From positions 248,001-312,000 of the forward strand of contig NZ_CABPSP010000003.1 in NCBI RefSeq assembly GCF_902459765.1: a DNA stretch of 64,000 bases, in the 5' to 3' direction. Numbering within the stretch: the first letter of the stretch is position 1; each line of letters begins with the position of its first letter. This document shows, in pieces, positions 8,969-17,619 of this stretch. The notes under the pieces were generated by a model. The model worked only from the letters and a program-made list of their open reading frames with translations. It ran no database searches and was not told the origin of the DNA. A program made the position numbers and the translations under genes. The DNA is from Pandoraea anapnoica. GTDB lineage: Bacteria > Pseudomonadota > Gammaproteobacteria > Burkholderiales > Burkholderiaceae.

Positions 8969-9899
8969 AGCAAAAGCAAACACGCAAACGCGTCCGCTCA
9001 CCGTTGGCCGGACGTACGCCGTAGCGCGCGACGTGGTGTTTCGTGCATGGACCTCGACCGACGCCGTCAAGCGCTGGTTCTGCCCGACCGGTTACACGGT
9101 GCCTGAAGCGCAGATCGACGCTCGCGAGGGCGGCGCTTTCGACCTGCGCATGCAGTCGCCCGAAGGCGAATCGCACTGGATACGCGGGCGTTTCGTCGAA
9201 GTCGATGCGCCGAAGCGTCTGGTCATCGACATGAAAGTGACCGACGAGAAGGGGCACGCTTTGTTCAGCGCCCTCACCACGGCGCGCTTTACGGATGTGG
9301 CGCAAGGCACGCAGCTCGACGTCGAGCAACGCTATACGGTGCTCGATCCGGCCTTTGCGTGGATGCCGGAAGGCGCAGGGCAGGGATGGACGCAAACGCT
9401 CGACAAACTGGGACGCGAAGTCATGCGTGAAGCCGAAGCACCGACGCAACGCAGTGTCGTGCATTCGACGTTTCGTCTCGAACGCCAGTACCCTGCATCG
9501 CCCGCCCGTGTGTTCCGCGCACTGGCGGAGCGCGAGGCAAAGGATCGATGGTTTGCGCGAAGCGACGGCCTGACGCTGATCGAGCGATCGATGGATGTTC
9601 GTCCGGGCGGCCGTGAAACGGCGAAGGCTCGGTGGACGAGCGGCATGGTGTCGACTTTCGATGCGCTCTACTACGATGTGGTCCCCGACACGCGTCTGGT
9701 CTACGTGTACGAAATGCATCTGGATACGCGCAAGATTTCGGTGTCGCTTGCGACCATCGACATCAAGGCGCGCGATGACGGTACCCATCTCGTCATGACC
9801 GAGCAAGGCGCATTTCTGGACGGTTACGACGACGCCGGGTCCCGTGAGCGCGGCACCAATTCGCTGCTCGACGCCCTCGGCGCATCGCTCACCGACTAA
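8952..9899 (+). CDS. Tandem SRPBCC (AHSA1-like) domain protein
   Basis: 315 aa from the ATG at 8952, chosen for AGGAGACCTTC just upstream; this start lies inside the end of the ArsR gene, implying translational coupling. It holds two copies of the activator-of-Hsp90-like START fold. The first runs about residues 15-155 (GRTYAVARDVVFRAWTSTDAVKRWF), the second about 170-312 (RQYPASPARVFRALAEREAKDRWF). Single-domain relatives bind small hydrophobic ligands and sit next to ArsR genes. Fusion of two domains in one chain is less usual and could give a two-site or pseudo-dimeric pocket. Ligand unknown. Confidence 0.85.
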   Translation: MTTASEAKANTQTRPLTVGRTYAVARDVVFRAWTSTDAVKRWFCPTGYTVPEAQIDAREGGAFDLRMQSPEGESHWIRGRFVEVDAPKRLVIDMKVTDEKGHALFSALTTARFTDVAQGTQLDVEQRYTVLDPAFAWMPEGAGQGWTQTLDKLGREVMREAEAPTQRSVVHSTFRLERQYPASPARVFRALAEREAKDRWFARSDGLTLIERSMDVRPGGRETAKARWTSGMVSTFDALYYDVVPDTRLVYVYEMHLDTRKISVSLATIDIKARDDGTHLVMTEQGAFLDGYDDAGSRERGTNSLLDALGASLTD

Positions 9900-10134
9900 A
9901 CTTTCGCCTCGACCTTTCTCACCGCTTGCGACGCCGCTGCTCGCCGGGTCTTACCGGGCGCAGCGGCGTTTCTATTCTCTGTTCGCACCAACGCGGTGCA
10001 TTGATTGTCATCAAAAGACGCAATAGTTCCTCGACAAATATCGCATTTTTCATTGCAAGCGAGAGTTCTAGACTTCTTTCCATCGACGGCGCAATTCAAA
10101 ACAAAGTCGTCGCAACATGACAGGAGTTAGGAAA

Positions 10135-10545
10135 ATGAACCGCAAGAACATCGCAATCGCCCTTATCGCCGCTGTGGCTTCCCTTGGTGCCGTTGCTAGC
10201 AACGCCGCCGAAAACGGCAACAACTACCCCGAAATCGCTTCGCAAGGTCAGCCGCTCACGCGTGCTGCCGTGCAAGCCGATCTGGCTCAGGCTCGCGCCA
10301 ACGGCCTGATCCCGCAAGGCGACGCCGACTATCCGGTGTATGTCGCTTCGGGTGAGAGCAAGACCCGCGCCGAAGTGAAGACGGAACTGGCGCAAGCCCG
10401 CGCTGAAGGCCTGATGGCACAAAACGATCAGGACTACCCGGTCGCCGCCGTCGCCCAAGGTTCGAGCGTGTCGCGCGCCGACGTCAAGCAAGAGCTGGCC
10501 CGTGCCCGCGCTGCTGGCCAACTGAACGAGTTCCAAGGCAGCTGA
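10135..10545 (+). CDS. Secreted DUF4148 protein with three repeats
   Basis: 136 aa from the ATG at 10135, preceded by AGGAGTTAGG. A signal peptide (MNRKNIAIALIAAVASLGAV, cleaved near SNA) is followed by three related units. Each has the pattern TRAxVxxxLAQARAxGL, and the first two end in a DxDYP element. This is the DUF4148 family, abundant in Burkholderiales and predicted to be periplasmic; its function is not established. The third unit is shortened and ends the protein. The gene stands alone and is followed by a strong terminator. The 235 bp upstream are less GC-rich than the surroundings and probably hold its promoter. Confidence 0.88.
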   Translation: MNRKNIAIALIAAVASLGAVASNAAENGNNYPEIASQGQPLTRAAVQADLAQARANGLIPQGDADYPVYVASGESKTRAEVKTELAQARAEGLMAQNDQDYPVAAVAQGSSVSRADVKQELARARAAGQLNEFQGS

Positions 10546-10583
10546 TCGCCGCGAGGCTGATACGGCCGCAGCAGTCGAAAGTT

Positions 10584-10622
10584 AAAAAGCCGTCCCGGGT
10601 GTGATGCCCGGGACGGCTTTTT
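10584..10622. terminator. Bidirectional terminator after the DUF4148 gene
   Basis: A stem AAAGCCGTCCCGGG / CCCGGGACGGCTTT with loop TGTGATG, followed by a T-run. A-tracts on the other side let it serve the convergent ferritin-like gene too. Confidence 0.92.
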
Positions 10623-10666
10623 TGTATTTGCGATCTGTCGCAACTCGTCGACGAGCGCGACGTTCG

Positions 10667-11587
10667 TCAGGCTTTCATGAAGCGCAGCGCGATGCGGGCG
10701 AGCTTCGGCACGAAGGTCGGACGCAACAGGCGCTTGTCGTAACCGTCCATGCGCCGGGCGTCCTCTTCCAGGCACAGCAGGATCAGATCGCGCGGCTTCA
10801 GCGATTCGCCGATGTCGGCCGTGCCCGTCGCAGGAAAATTGGCGTCGCGTGCGACGCCGTCGGTGTCGATGCCGCGCGCGATCGCCATGCGATCCCAGAT
10901 CAGCGTGACCCAGACGGCTGCGACACGGGCGTAAAACCACGGACGCTTCCAGAACGGCAGCGTTCGCCGGTACCAGGCCACCCAGTTCGCGAAAAAGAGA
11001 ATGTGGCGTGCTTCTTCCTGAATCACCGGTTCAAACGTCTCGACGAGTGCTTCGGGAAAATAGCCGGAGCGCTGCGCCGAGCGGAATAGACCGAAAGCGA
11101 CGAAGCTGTCGATGCACTCGCTGAAGCCGGTCTTCATCCACGCCCATTCGGCGTCTTTCGGCGGCGGGTAAGGCGGCTCGGCGGCGAGTTCGATGCCGTA
11201 GGCTTCGACGAGTTTGGAGAGCACGACCTTGTGACGCGCTTCTTCCTCGCCGTCCATGACGAGGGCTTCACGCAGCAGCGGGTCCTGAATCGTGGCCGCG
11301 TAAGTAGCGACGCGAATCGATGCGCGTCCTTCCGTCTGCACGGCGATGTCCCAGATGGGCAGCGCGGTCAGACGTTTGAGGGCGTCGGGCGGCAGCCTGG
11401 GCCACTCGATGACGGACGGCTTGTAGGGGTTGTGAGACTCCAGCAGCATGCGGCAGAACATGCGTTTGTGGGAGTCCGAACCAATTTTCACGGGGCCGTC
11501 GACATCGTATTGCCAATGCCGCATGACATGGTCGGCCTGCGCTACGGCGGCCGCTAACGTGTCGGACATCTGGTCGGGATATCGCAT
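10667..11587 (-). CDS. Ferritin-like diiron protein, function unknown
   Basis: 306 aa. Two carboxylate-histidine motifs typical of a diiron four-helix bundle are seen: EEEARH (Glu116-x-x-His119) and EEARH (Glu192-x-x-His195), with likely partner glutamates near residues 86 and 157. It resembles the ferritin-like oxidases and hydroxylases annotated in proteobacteria without a known substrate. No signal peptide is seen; a hydrophobic aromatic stretch near 196-235 (ILFFANWVAWYRRTLPFW...) may touch the membrane. Met7 (11569) is an alternative start; neither has a clear ribosome site. It stands alone. Confidence 0.72.
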   Translation of the reverse strand: MRYPDQMSDTLAAAVAQADHVMRHWQYDVDGPVKIGSDSHKRMFCRMLLESHNPYKPSVIEWPRLPPDALKRLTALPIWDIAVQTEGRASIRVATYAATIQDPLLREALVMDGEEEARHKVVLSKLVEAYGIELAAEPPYPPPKDAEWAWMKTGFSECIDSFVAFGLFRSAQRSGYFPEALVETFEPVIQEEARHILFFANWVAWYRRTLPFWKRPWFYARVAAVWVTLIWDRMAIARGIDTDGVARDANFPATGTADIGESLKPRDLILLCLEEDARRMDGYDKRLLRPTFVPKLARIALRFMKA

Positions 11588-11818
11588 TCGGTATGAGGTC
11601 TGTCGGCGTCGACAAAAATCATATCACCAAGCGCTATGCACGCGCCGTGCAGACCGTCTCGTGTAAAGTCCGCACAGCGCGACGGGTGAAATATTTGGTA
11701 ATTGTTGCGGCGCGTGCAACGCAGGTATTCGCGCGACGCGCTATATCGCGCACGCAGACGTGTCTAGACTGTAGAGCCGCTGTCGCAGTTTTCGCAGCTA
11801 CCTTGCAATGGACTCATC

Positions 11819-12244
11819 ATGTCGCTGACCCTTGAGCAACTCTTTCCGCAGCATCGTCCCGAAGGTGAAGCCGTGGCTACGGCTCTCGATAGTCACGCTG
11901 TCGTACAGGCGTTGTCGCTCGCCGTTGCCGACCATCCGCTCGCGCTGCTGCGCATGATGTACCCGGCCACCGACGCGAACACGCACCGCAGCCGCGATGA
12001 ACTCACGGAAGTGCTGCATCGTCATGGCCTGCATCAGGTCGCCGGACTGATCGAAGAAGAATCGCCGTATCTGATGTTCACTTCAGCCGAGCATGCGCAT
12101 CTCACGCTCGTGGAAATCCGCCGTTACTCAGCCGCCATTGCCGTGCATCTTTATTATCGTGGGCTGGCCGGTGTGGAAGCGGAAACGCGCCTGCGCGCCG
12201 ACGCCCGTGTGCCCGCCGACGGCCACTTCAAACCGTTCGACTGA
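11819..12244 (+). CDS. Hypothetical protein
   Basis: 141 aa, not recognised. It begins MSLTLEQLFPQHRPEGEAVATAL and has a largely alpha-helical composition with several His-containing stretches (LHRHGLHQ, AEHAHLTL, AVHLYYRGL). No signal peptide, membrane segment or known catalytic motif is seen. Codon use matches its neighbours, so it looks like a genuine gene. The 231 bp before it contain nothing I can name. It is convergent with kefC, with a hairpin between them. Confidence 0.6.
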   Translation: MSLTLEQLFPQHRPEGEAVATALDSHAVVQALSLAVADHPLALLRMMYPATDANTHRSRDELTEVLHRHGLHQVAGLIEEESPYLMFTSAEHAHLTLVEIRRYSAAIAVHLYYRGLAGVEAETRLRADARVPADGHFKPFD

Positions 12245-12271
12245 TCGTCGAATGATTGGCCGGACGGGGAT

Positions 12272-12296
12272 GCACGCTATCGATGCGATAGCGTGC
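12272..12296. terminator. Perfect 11-bp hairpin between convergent genes
   Basis: GCACGCTATCG-ATG-CGATAGCGTGC. It is a strong stem but has no T-run, so it is either a weak terminator or an mRNA-end hairpin. Confidence 0.45.
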
Positions 12297-12329
12297 GTTA
12301 GCGATGGCAGGATCTCGGCGAGGGATCGC

Positions 12330-14255
12330 TCAGGCGTGAGGTTTGTCGCCTGCGCGCGATGTCCCGGTGTGATCCTGAGACGTTGAGGTGTCGGCGGTGG
12401 CTGGCTCGGGTGTCTTTTCCGGGGCGCTGTCACCGTCCCAGCCAAACGTGACCTGTCGCTGTGCGCGACGCGTCGCCCGCTCGCGCGCCATCTGCTCTTC
12501 GAACTGACGACGCCCTTCCTTCGCGGTGGCGATCATCTTGTTGCGATCCTGGTAGGAGGGATACATTTCGTCCGTCAACTGCAAATTGGCGCGCCTGAAC
12601 GCCATCGTCGCTTCACGAGCTTCGGACGCCGGCCACCCCAACGTTTCGAGCACCGAGCGCGCGCTGCGCAGCGACGACTCGAAGACTTCCCGCTCGATGT
12701 GCTTCACGCCACGCTCGCGCAACTGGAACAAGTGTCCAACGTTGCGCGCTCTGGCGATGACGGGCACGTCGGGGAAATGCTCGCGCATCAGATCGGCGAT
12801 TTCGAGCGACTGATCGATATCGTCCACTGCGATGACCACCGCACGCGCGTTGGCGACGCCCGCAATGCGCAGCAGATCGAGGCGCGTCGCATCGCCGTAG
12901 AACACGCGAAAGCCGAACTGGCGCAGACTCTCGATGGTGTCCGGATCGTGATCCAGCACGGTAACCGACACGCCCTGCGGAATCAGCGTGCGGCCGACGA
13001 TCTGGCCGTAACGTCCGAAGCCGCAGATCACCACGTTGGCCGACTGCGGCTCCGAGATCTCCTCCATGCGCGGCGACCCCTTCACGCTGTAACGTGGCAG
13101 CAACCACTTGTCGATGGCCACGAGCAACAGCGGAGAGAGCAGCATCGATAGCGCGACAGCGCCGATCAGGAACGACGACACCGCCGGCGGCAGCACTTGC
13201 GGTCCGGCCGACTGGAACACCACGAAGGCGAATTCGCCGCCTTGCGCGAGCAGCAGCGTGAAGATCGGACGCTCCTGATACGGCAACTGCATCAGGCGCG
13301 ACAAACTGTAGATCGCGAGTCCCTTGAGCGCCATGAAGCCGATCACTACAGCGAGCATGCGCAGCGGTTGCGCCATCAGCACACCGAAGTCGATGCTCAT
13401 GCCCACGGCGATGAAGAACAACCCCAGCAGCAATCCCTTGAACGGCTCGATGTCGGTTTCGAGTTCGCGACGGTATTCGCTTTCGGCGAGCAGCACGCCT
13501 GCGAGGAAGGCACCGAGCGCCATCGACAACCCGACCAGTTGCATCAGCGTCGCGATCGCGACGACCAGCAACAACGCCGCCGCCGTGAAGATCTCGGGTG
13601 TCTTGCTGTTAGCAATCCAGCGCAGCAGCGGACGCAGTGCGAGACGGCCGCCGAGAATGATGGCGGCAATCACGCCGACGATCTTCAGAGCTTCGAGCGC
13701 GCGCGCCGTACCCGTCAGTGCATGACTGTCTACCGAATCGGCGAGCAGTGGCAGCAATGCGAGAATGGGGATCGCGGCGACATCCTGAAACAGCAGAATC
13801 GAAAAACCCGCCTGACCGCTGGCGGTGGCGAGCATGTTGCGCTCGGCCATCACCTGCAAGGCGATAGCGGTGGAGGACAGTGCGAGACCGAGCGCGGCGA
13901 CGAGGGCGATGCGCCACGGCGCACCGAGGGCGACGCCCGCTCCAAACAGCAACACGGCGCACCCGATGACCTGCGCCGAGCCCCAGCCGAAGATCGGCCG
14001 TCGTAAGCTCCACAGGCGGCGCGGTTCCAGTTCGAGACCCACGAGGAACAGCATCAGCACCACGCCGAATTCGGCAAAGTGCAGGACATCTTCCACTCGC
14101 GAGACCAGGCCGAGGCCCCACGGGCCGATGGCGATCCCGGCGGCAAGGTAGCCGATGATCGCGCCAAGACCGAGCGCTCGGGAGAGCGGCACGACAATGA
14201 CGGCCGCCGCCAGATAGATGAGGCTGGCGAGCAACCAGGACGGCACATGTTCCAT
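12330..14255 (-). CDS. KefC-type glutathione-regulated potassium:proton antiporter
   Basis: 641 aa, close to the 620 of E. coli KefC. An N-terminal Na+/H+-exchanger-type domain of about 12 membrane segments (residues 1-385) includes GLELEPRRLW (73-82) and the regulatory loop ELETDIEPFKGLL (264-276), matching the HALESDIEP loop of KefC. A cytoplasmic RCK/TrkA-N domain begins at about 407 with CGFGRYGQ (411-417). The tail is hydrophilic. In E. coli this protein expels K+ when electrophile-glutathione adducts bind, acidifying the cytosol for protection. The ATG at 14255 overlaps the TGA of the upstream oxidoreductase, as in kefF-kefC. The frame continues upstream of 14255 but only as a shadow of that gene. 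Confidence 0.92.
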   Translation of the reverse strand: MEHVPSWLLASLIYLAAAVIVVPLSRALGLGAIIGYLAAGIAIGPWGLGLVSRVEDVLHFAEFGVVLMLFLVGLELEPRRLWSLRRPIFGWGSAQVIGCAVLLFGAGVALGAPWRIALVAALGLALSSTAIALQVMAERNMLATASGQAGFSILLFQDVAAIPILALLPLLADSVDSHALTGTARALEALKIVGVIAAIILGGRLALRPLLRWIANSKTPEIFTAAALLLVVAIATLMQLVGLSMALGAFLAGVLLAESEYRRELETDIEPFKGLLLGLFFIAVGMSIDFGVLMAQPLRMLAVVIGFMALKGLAIYSLSRLMQLPYQERPIFTLLLAQGGEFAFVVFQSAGPQVLPPAVSSFLIGAVALSMLLSPLLLVAIDKWLLPRYSVKGSPRMEEISEPQSANVVICGFGRYGQIVGRTLIPQGVSVTVLDHDPDTIESLRQFGFRVFYGDATRLDLLRIAGVANARAVVIAVDDIDQSLEIADLMREHFPDVPVIARARNVGHLFQLRERGVKHIEREVFESSLRSARSVLETLGWPASEAREATMAFRRANLQLTDEMYPSYQDRNKMIATAKEGRRQFEEQMARERATRRAQRQVTFGWDGDSAPEKTPEPATADTSTSQDHTGTSRAGDKPHA

Positions 14256-14974
14256 CAGGCGGCCCTCCCGGGAGCGGTGTCGGTGGTGTTCTGCGTGCTG
14301 TCGCCCGTGGCGCAGCGTGGCCGATCCGTCGACGGGATCGCCTGACATTCGGCGGCGTCCGCCATCGAGATCAGTTCCGGCCAGTGCGGGTAAGTGGCGA
14401 GACGTCCGGCGAATTCGCTCACGTGGGTGTCGAGCGCAGCGGCGTCGCAGCGTCGTGCGCCAAAGAGCACATGCGGCGGCAAAAAACGCATGCCGCACAG
14501 TTGCGACGTCTGCTCGTAAGCGGGCAGGAAGGCAGAAAACTCGTGCTGGTTGTACCCTTCGGGACGGTAACTTTCGAGCGGCCCGCCGGTGCTGGCCACG
14601 AGCCAGAGGTCCTTGTTGGCGAGTGCATGGCCGTCCTGACCGTAAGCCCAGCCCCACGACAGCACTTCGTCGAACCAGAGTTTCTGCAACGGCGGCATGC
14701 TGTACCAGTAGATCGGATGCACGAGCACGATCAGGTCGGCGCGCGCCACGCGTTCCTGCTCGGCGGCAACGTCGATGCTGAAGTCGGGGTACGTCGAGTA
14801 GAGATCGTTGACGTCGACACCGTCGATGCCGCGTGCGGCTTCGAGCAGGCGTCGGTTGACGCGCGAGTCGCGCCAGCGCGGATGCGCCACGATGACGTAG
14901 ACGGCACGCTGCGGGGCACTGTCGTGGGTGTCCTGTGCGGCTTGCTGGAGACGGGAGGAGGCGGGGGCTGTCAT
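14255..14974 (-). CDS. KefF/KefG-like NAD(P)H quinone oxidoreductase (ancillary subunit)
   Basis: 239 aa from the ATG at 14972-14974. A flavodoxin-like fold of the NQO1/KefF type is evident: VYVIVAHPRWRDSRVNRRLLEAA, VDVNDLYSTYPDF, VLVHPIYWYSMPPLQKLWFDEVLSWGWAYG. Such proteins bind FMN, reduce quinones and are needed for full activity of the partner Kef channel. It is longer than KefF (176 aa): about 55 C-terminal residues beyond the family core have low complexity. Its stop overlaps the kefC start, so translation is probably coupled. The start is moderately uncertain because no good ribosome site lies next to it; an upstream start at 15019 is possible. Confidence 0.88.
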   Translation of the reverse strand: MTAPASSRLQQAAQDTHDSAPQRAVYVIVAHPRWRDSRVNRRLLEAARGIDGVDVNDLYSTYPDFSIDVAAEQERVARADLIVLVHPIYWYSMPPLQKLWFDEVLSWGWAYGQDGHALANKDLWLVASTGGPLESYRPEGYNQHEFSAFLPAYEQTSQLCGMRFLPPHVLFGARRCDAAALDTHVSEFAGRLATYPHWPELISMADAAECQAIPSTDRPRCATGDSTQNTTDTAPGRAA

Positions 14975-15052
14975 GCGGGGGAGGATACTCCATTCGTATG
15001 ACGCACGGCATCGGACCAAAGTGTTGCGACCGGCACGTTAAGATGCACGACA

Positions 15053-15165
15053 CACCGACACCGGGAGCCGGTGAGCGGCCGCTGATCCGCTAAAGACTCG
15101 GCAAGCAAAGCCGTTAGGAATAAAGGGACCGCGGTGCGTTTTGGGCGCGCCGCGGATCAAAAAAA
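15053..15165. other. Hairpin-rich intergenic segment, unidentified
   Basis: Consecutive potential stems: CACCGG/CCGGTG (15059-15073), AGCGG/CCGCT (15074-15091), GGC/GCC (15100-15112) and CCGCGGTGCG/CGCGCCGCGG (15129-15155), the last followed by an A-run rather than a T-run. It could be a structured leader for the small membrane protein at 15226, or chance in GC-rich DNA. I cannot match it to a known riboswitch. Confidence 0.3.
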
Positions 15166-15225
15166 CGAATAACAAAACACTTCGCGCAGGCGGTGCAGCC
15201 ATGCACACGTCAGTGCTTTTCCGAC

Positions 15226-15519
15226 ATGTCGCCGCAAGCCTTTCGCAATACCGTCAATCTGATCTATCACGGACGCAACGTGGCGCTCACGCTGTTGCTC
15301 GTCGCCTTGCTCTACAACCAGACGTTCTGGGTGTTCGCGAGCGCGGTGGCGGCGGCGCTCTGCACGGGTGCGCTACATGAGGCGGCCCGTATGCCGCAGG
15401 ACGAGGATTTGCCGCCGCGTCCGCTCGTCATTCAGATCATCCGCATCTCGGTGCCCTTGCTGCTCACGATGTTTGCGCTCGGCTACGGCGCCGTCTGGCT
15501 CAATCGCCACTTCGGCTGA
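15226..15519 (+). CDS. Small two-segment membrane protein, unknown
   Basis: 97 aa from the ATG at 15226; an in-frame start at 15193 would add 11 residues. Two or three hydrophobic segments are visible: NVALTLLLVALLYNQTFWVFASAVAAALCTGAL (about 18-50) and VIQIIRISVPLLLTMFALGYGAVWL (about 68-92), separated by a short acidic loop (MPQDEDLPPR). I recognise no family. No clear ribosome site precedes either start. It is divergent from the kef genes. Confidence 0.55.
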   Translation: MSPQAFRNTVNLIYHGRNVALTLLLVALLYNQTFWVFASAVAAALCTGALHEAARMPQDEDLPPRPLVIQIIRISVPLLLTMFALGYGAVWLNRHFG

Positions 15520-15592
15520 CCTGTCGCTGCGTCGCGGCGTCGGTGATGGGGCACGGGTCCGTCAGGCGTCTGCGTGCCGGACCGTCATCCCT

Positions 15593-16051
15593 TCACTTCA
15601 CCCACTGAATATCGTTAGGCGCTTGCGGCGGCAACTTGATCGCCAGCACCTTGAACTCGCCGCTGGTGTTCTGCGACCCGGCATGCACGGTGCCGCGCGG
15701 AATCACGATCAGATCGCCCGGATGCACTTCGCGCTGCTGGTCGCCCAGCCAGAAGGTGCCGCTGCCCGAAATCACGTACTGAATTTCATCGGCATCCTGA
15801 TGGGTGTGACGCGGCACGTTCCCGCTTTGCACGGCGACGGTGCCGTTTTGCGTGGCGACCAGCGTGCGCGAGCGCAGCGTACCCACGTTGGGGACGAGCT
15901 TGCCGATCTGCTCGTCGGTCATCGCGCCGACGTCGATGATCTGTGGCGTGAGCGGCGCAGCTTGCGCTACGGCGCTCGGTATCAGATGGGAAGACAGGAG
16001 GCCGGCAGCGAACGCGGCAGGCACAGCGGCAAGCAGGACATAACGGCGCAT
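15593..16051 (-). CDS. Periplasmic single-domain cupin
   Basis: 152 aa with a signal peptide (MRRYVLLAAVPAAFAAGLLSS..., cleaved near VAQA) and an AAGGA ribosome site. The cupin core shows the metal-binding set: H82-T-H84 with E89 in motif 1 (PRHTHQDADEIQYVISGSG) and H123 in motif 2 (PGDLIVIPRGTVHAG). It is probably a metal-binding barrel in the periplasm, as an enzyme or a binding protein; the reaction cannot be told. It lies downstream of the amino-acid permease on the same strand, but a hairpin separates them. Confidence 0.85.
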   Translation of the reverse strand: MRRYVLLAAVPAAFAAGLLSSHLIPSAVAQAAPLTPQIIDVGAMTDEQIGKLVPNVGTLRSRTLVATQNGTVAVQSGNVPRHTHQDADEIQYVISGSGTFWLGDQQREVHPGDLIVIPRGTVHAGSQNTSGEFKVLAIKLPPQAPNDIQWVK

Positions 16052-16125
16052 GTTTGGATTCCTTGGCTAAGACGTGTGGTGACGACGGCTAGGGAAATGC
16101 ACGGACGAATGCGAGAGATACGAAA

Positions 16126-16161
16126 GGGCCTCGGGGCACACCGATGTGTCCCCCGAGGCCC
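16126..16161 (-). terminator. Hairpin terminator of the APC permease gene
   Basis: A stem GGGCCTCGGGG / CCCCGAGGCCC with a few further pairs inside. On the minus strand it is followed by TTTCG, a short T-run. Confidence 0.55.
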
Positions 16162-16224
16162 TGTGCCGGACTATACGCCCACTCGCGACAGCGCGCGAGA
16201 TGGGGAAAGTCGGTGTTGCGGGTA

Positions 16225-17619
16225 TTAGCCTTGCTTGTGCAGCAGTGCGTTGCGGCGGGCGTAGGTGAAGTAGATCACCATACCGATCGCGAGCCACACC
16301 ACGAAGGCGATCCACGTGGTCGTTTGCAGATGCGCCATCAGGAACAGGCACAGCCCCACGGAAATGAGCGGCACGACCGGTGCACCCGGCACGCGGAACA
16401 CTCGCGGCAGGTCGGGGCGCGTGCGGCGCAGCACGAGCACGGCCACCGACACCAGCGCGAACGCCGACAAGGTGCCGATGTTGATCAGCTCGGCGAGCAC
16501 ACCCAGCGGCACGAAGCCTGCGATCACGGCGAACACCACGCCAATGATCCACGTGCCCGCGAACGGCGTTTTGTGCGTGGGGTGAATGCGCGAGAGCAGT
16601 GGCGGCAGCAGGCCGTCGCGCGACATGGCGTAGGTGATGCGCGTCTGGCCGTACGTCATCACGAGAATGACGGTGGTCATACCGAGAATCGCGCCCAGAT
16701 CGACGAAGCCTGCGATCCAGTTCTGTCCGGCATATTGCAGCGCGAGCGACACCGGGTGATCGACCCCGGCGAACTGCGCGAACGGCACAATGCCGGTCAT
16801 GATCGCAGCCACCGCCACATACAACAGGGTGCAGACGATCAGCGAGCCGATGATGCCGATGGGCAGGTCGCGTCCCGGGTTACGCACTTCTTCGGCGGCG
16901 GACGTGACGGCGTCGAAGCCGATGAAGGCAAAGAACACGAGCGCGGCGGCGTTGAACATGCCGCTGGTGCCGAACGGCATGAACGGTGTCCAGTTGGCCG
17001 GTTTTACGTGCCATACACCCACGGCGATGAACAGCAGCACGACGCCGATCTTGATCGCGACCATCAGGTTGTTGATGCGTGCGGACTCGCGCACGCCGTA
17101 CGACAGCACCCACGTGATAAGCAGCATGATCACGACGGCGGGCAGGTTGATGAACGTAGTCACGCCGGGCACGCTGCCGGGCGCTGCGGTAATCGCGGCG
17201 GGCAGATGAAGGCCGAATCCGGCGGCAAGCGACTGGAAGTAACCGGACCAGCCGACGGACACGGCGGAGGACGCCAGCCCGTATTCGAGCATCAGATCCC
17301 AGCCGATGATCCACGCGACGATTTCACCGAGCGTGGCGTAGCTGTACGTGTAGATGGAGCCGGAGACGGGGATGGTGGAGGCGAACTCGGCGTAGCACAG
17401 CGCGGCGAAGCCGCAGGCCATCGCGGCGATCATGAACGAGACGGTGAGCGCGGGGCCAGCGGTCAGCGCGCCGGTGCCGGTGAGAACGAAGATGCCGGTG
17501 CCGATAATGGCGCCGATGCCCATGAGGACGAGGTCGACCGGGCCCAGCACTTTCTTGAGATCGCCGGTGCGACCCGCGACCAGCATGTTCTCGATGTTTT
17601 TGGTTCGAAAAAGACTCAT
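16225..17619 (-). CDS. APC-family amino acid permease
   Basis: 464 aa from the ATG at 17617-17619 (a GGA-rich ribosome site lies about 12 nt upstream); the frame extends another 55 codons upstream, but these are not protein-like. It is a 12-segment inner-membrane transporter. The family motif GIGAIIGTGIFVLTGTG lies at about 35-51, and EFASTIPVSGSIYTYSYATLGE is the TM3 signature of the cationic amino acid transporter (YfnA/CAT) group. It likely imports amino acids by proton symport; the substrate is not assigned. A long upstream region (17620-18378) could hold a leader. Confidence 0.92.
   Translation of the reverse strand: MSLFRTKNIENMLVAGRTGDLKKVLGPVDLVLMGIGAIIGTGIFVLTGTGALTAGPALTVSFMIAAMACGFAALCYAEFASTIPVSGSIYTYSYATLGEIVAWIIGWDLMLEYGLASSAVSVGWSGYFQSLAAGFGLHLPAAITAAPGSVPGVTTFINLPAVVIMLLITWVLSYGVRESARINNLMVAIKIGVVLLFIAVGVWHVKPANWTPFMPFGTSGMFNAAALVFFAFIGFDAVTSAAEEVRNPGRDLPIGIIGSLIVCTLLYVAVAAIMTGIVPFAQFAGVDHPVSLALQYAGQNWIAGFVDLGAILGMTTVILVMTYGQTRITYAMSRDGLLPPLLSRIHPTHKTPFAGTWIIGVVFAVIAGFVPLGVLAELINIGTLSAFALVSVAVLVLRRTRPDLPRVFRVPGAPVVPLISVGLCLFLMAHLQTTTWIAFVVWLAIGMVIYFTYARRNALLHKQG

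Noticed and set aside
14256-15053. Upstream extension of the kefC frame to 15053, suggesting a 907-aa protein
   Set aside because: The first part is a shadow of the quinone oxidoreductase in another frame; the family start is at 14255.
15053-15165. c-di-GMP-I (GEMM) riboswitch
   Set aside because: A GCAAAGCC-like piece is present, but the AAACC and tetraloop-receptor elements are missing.
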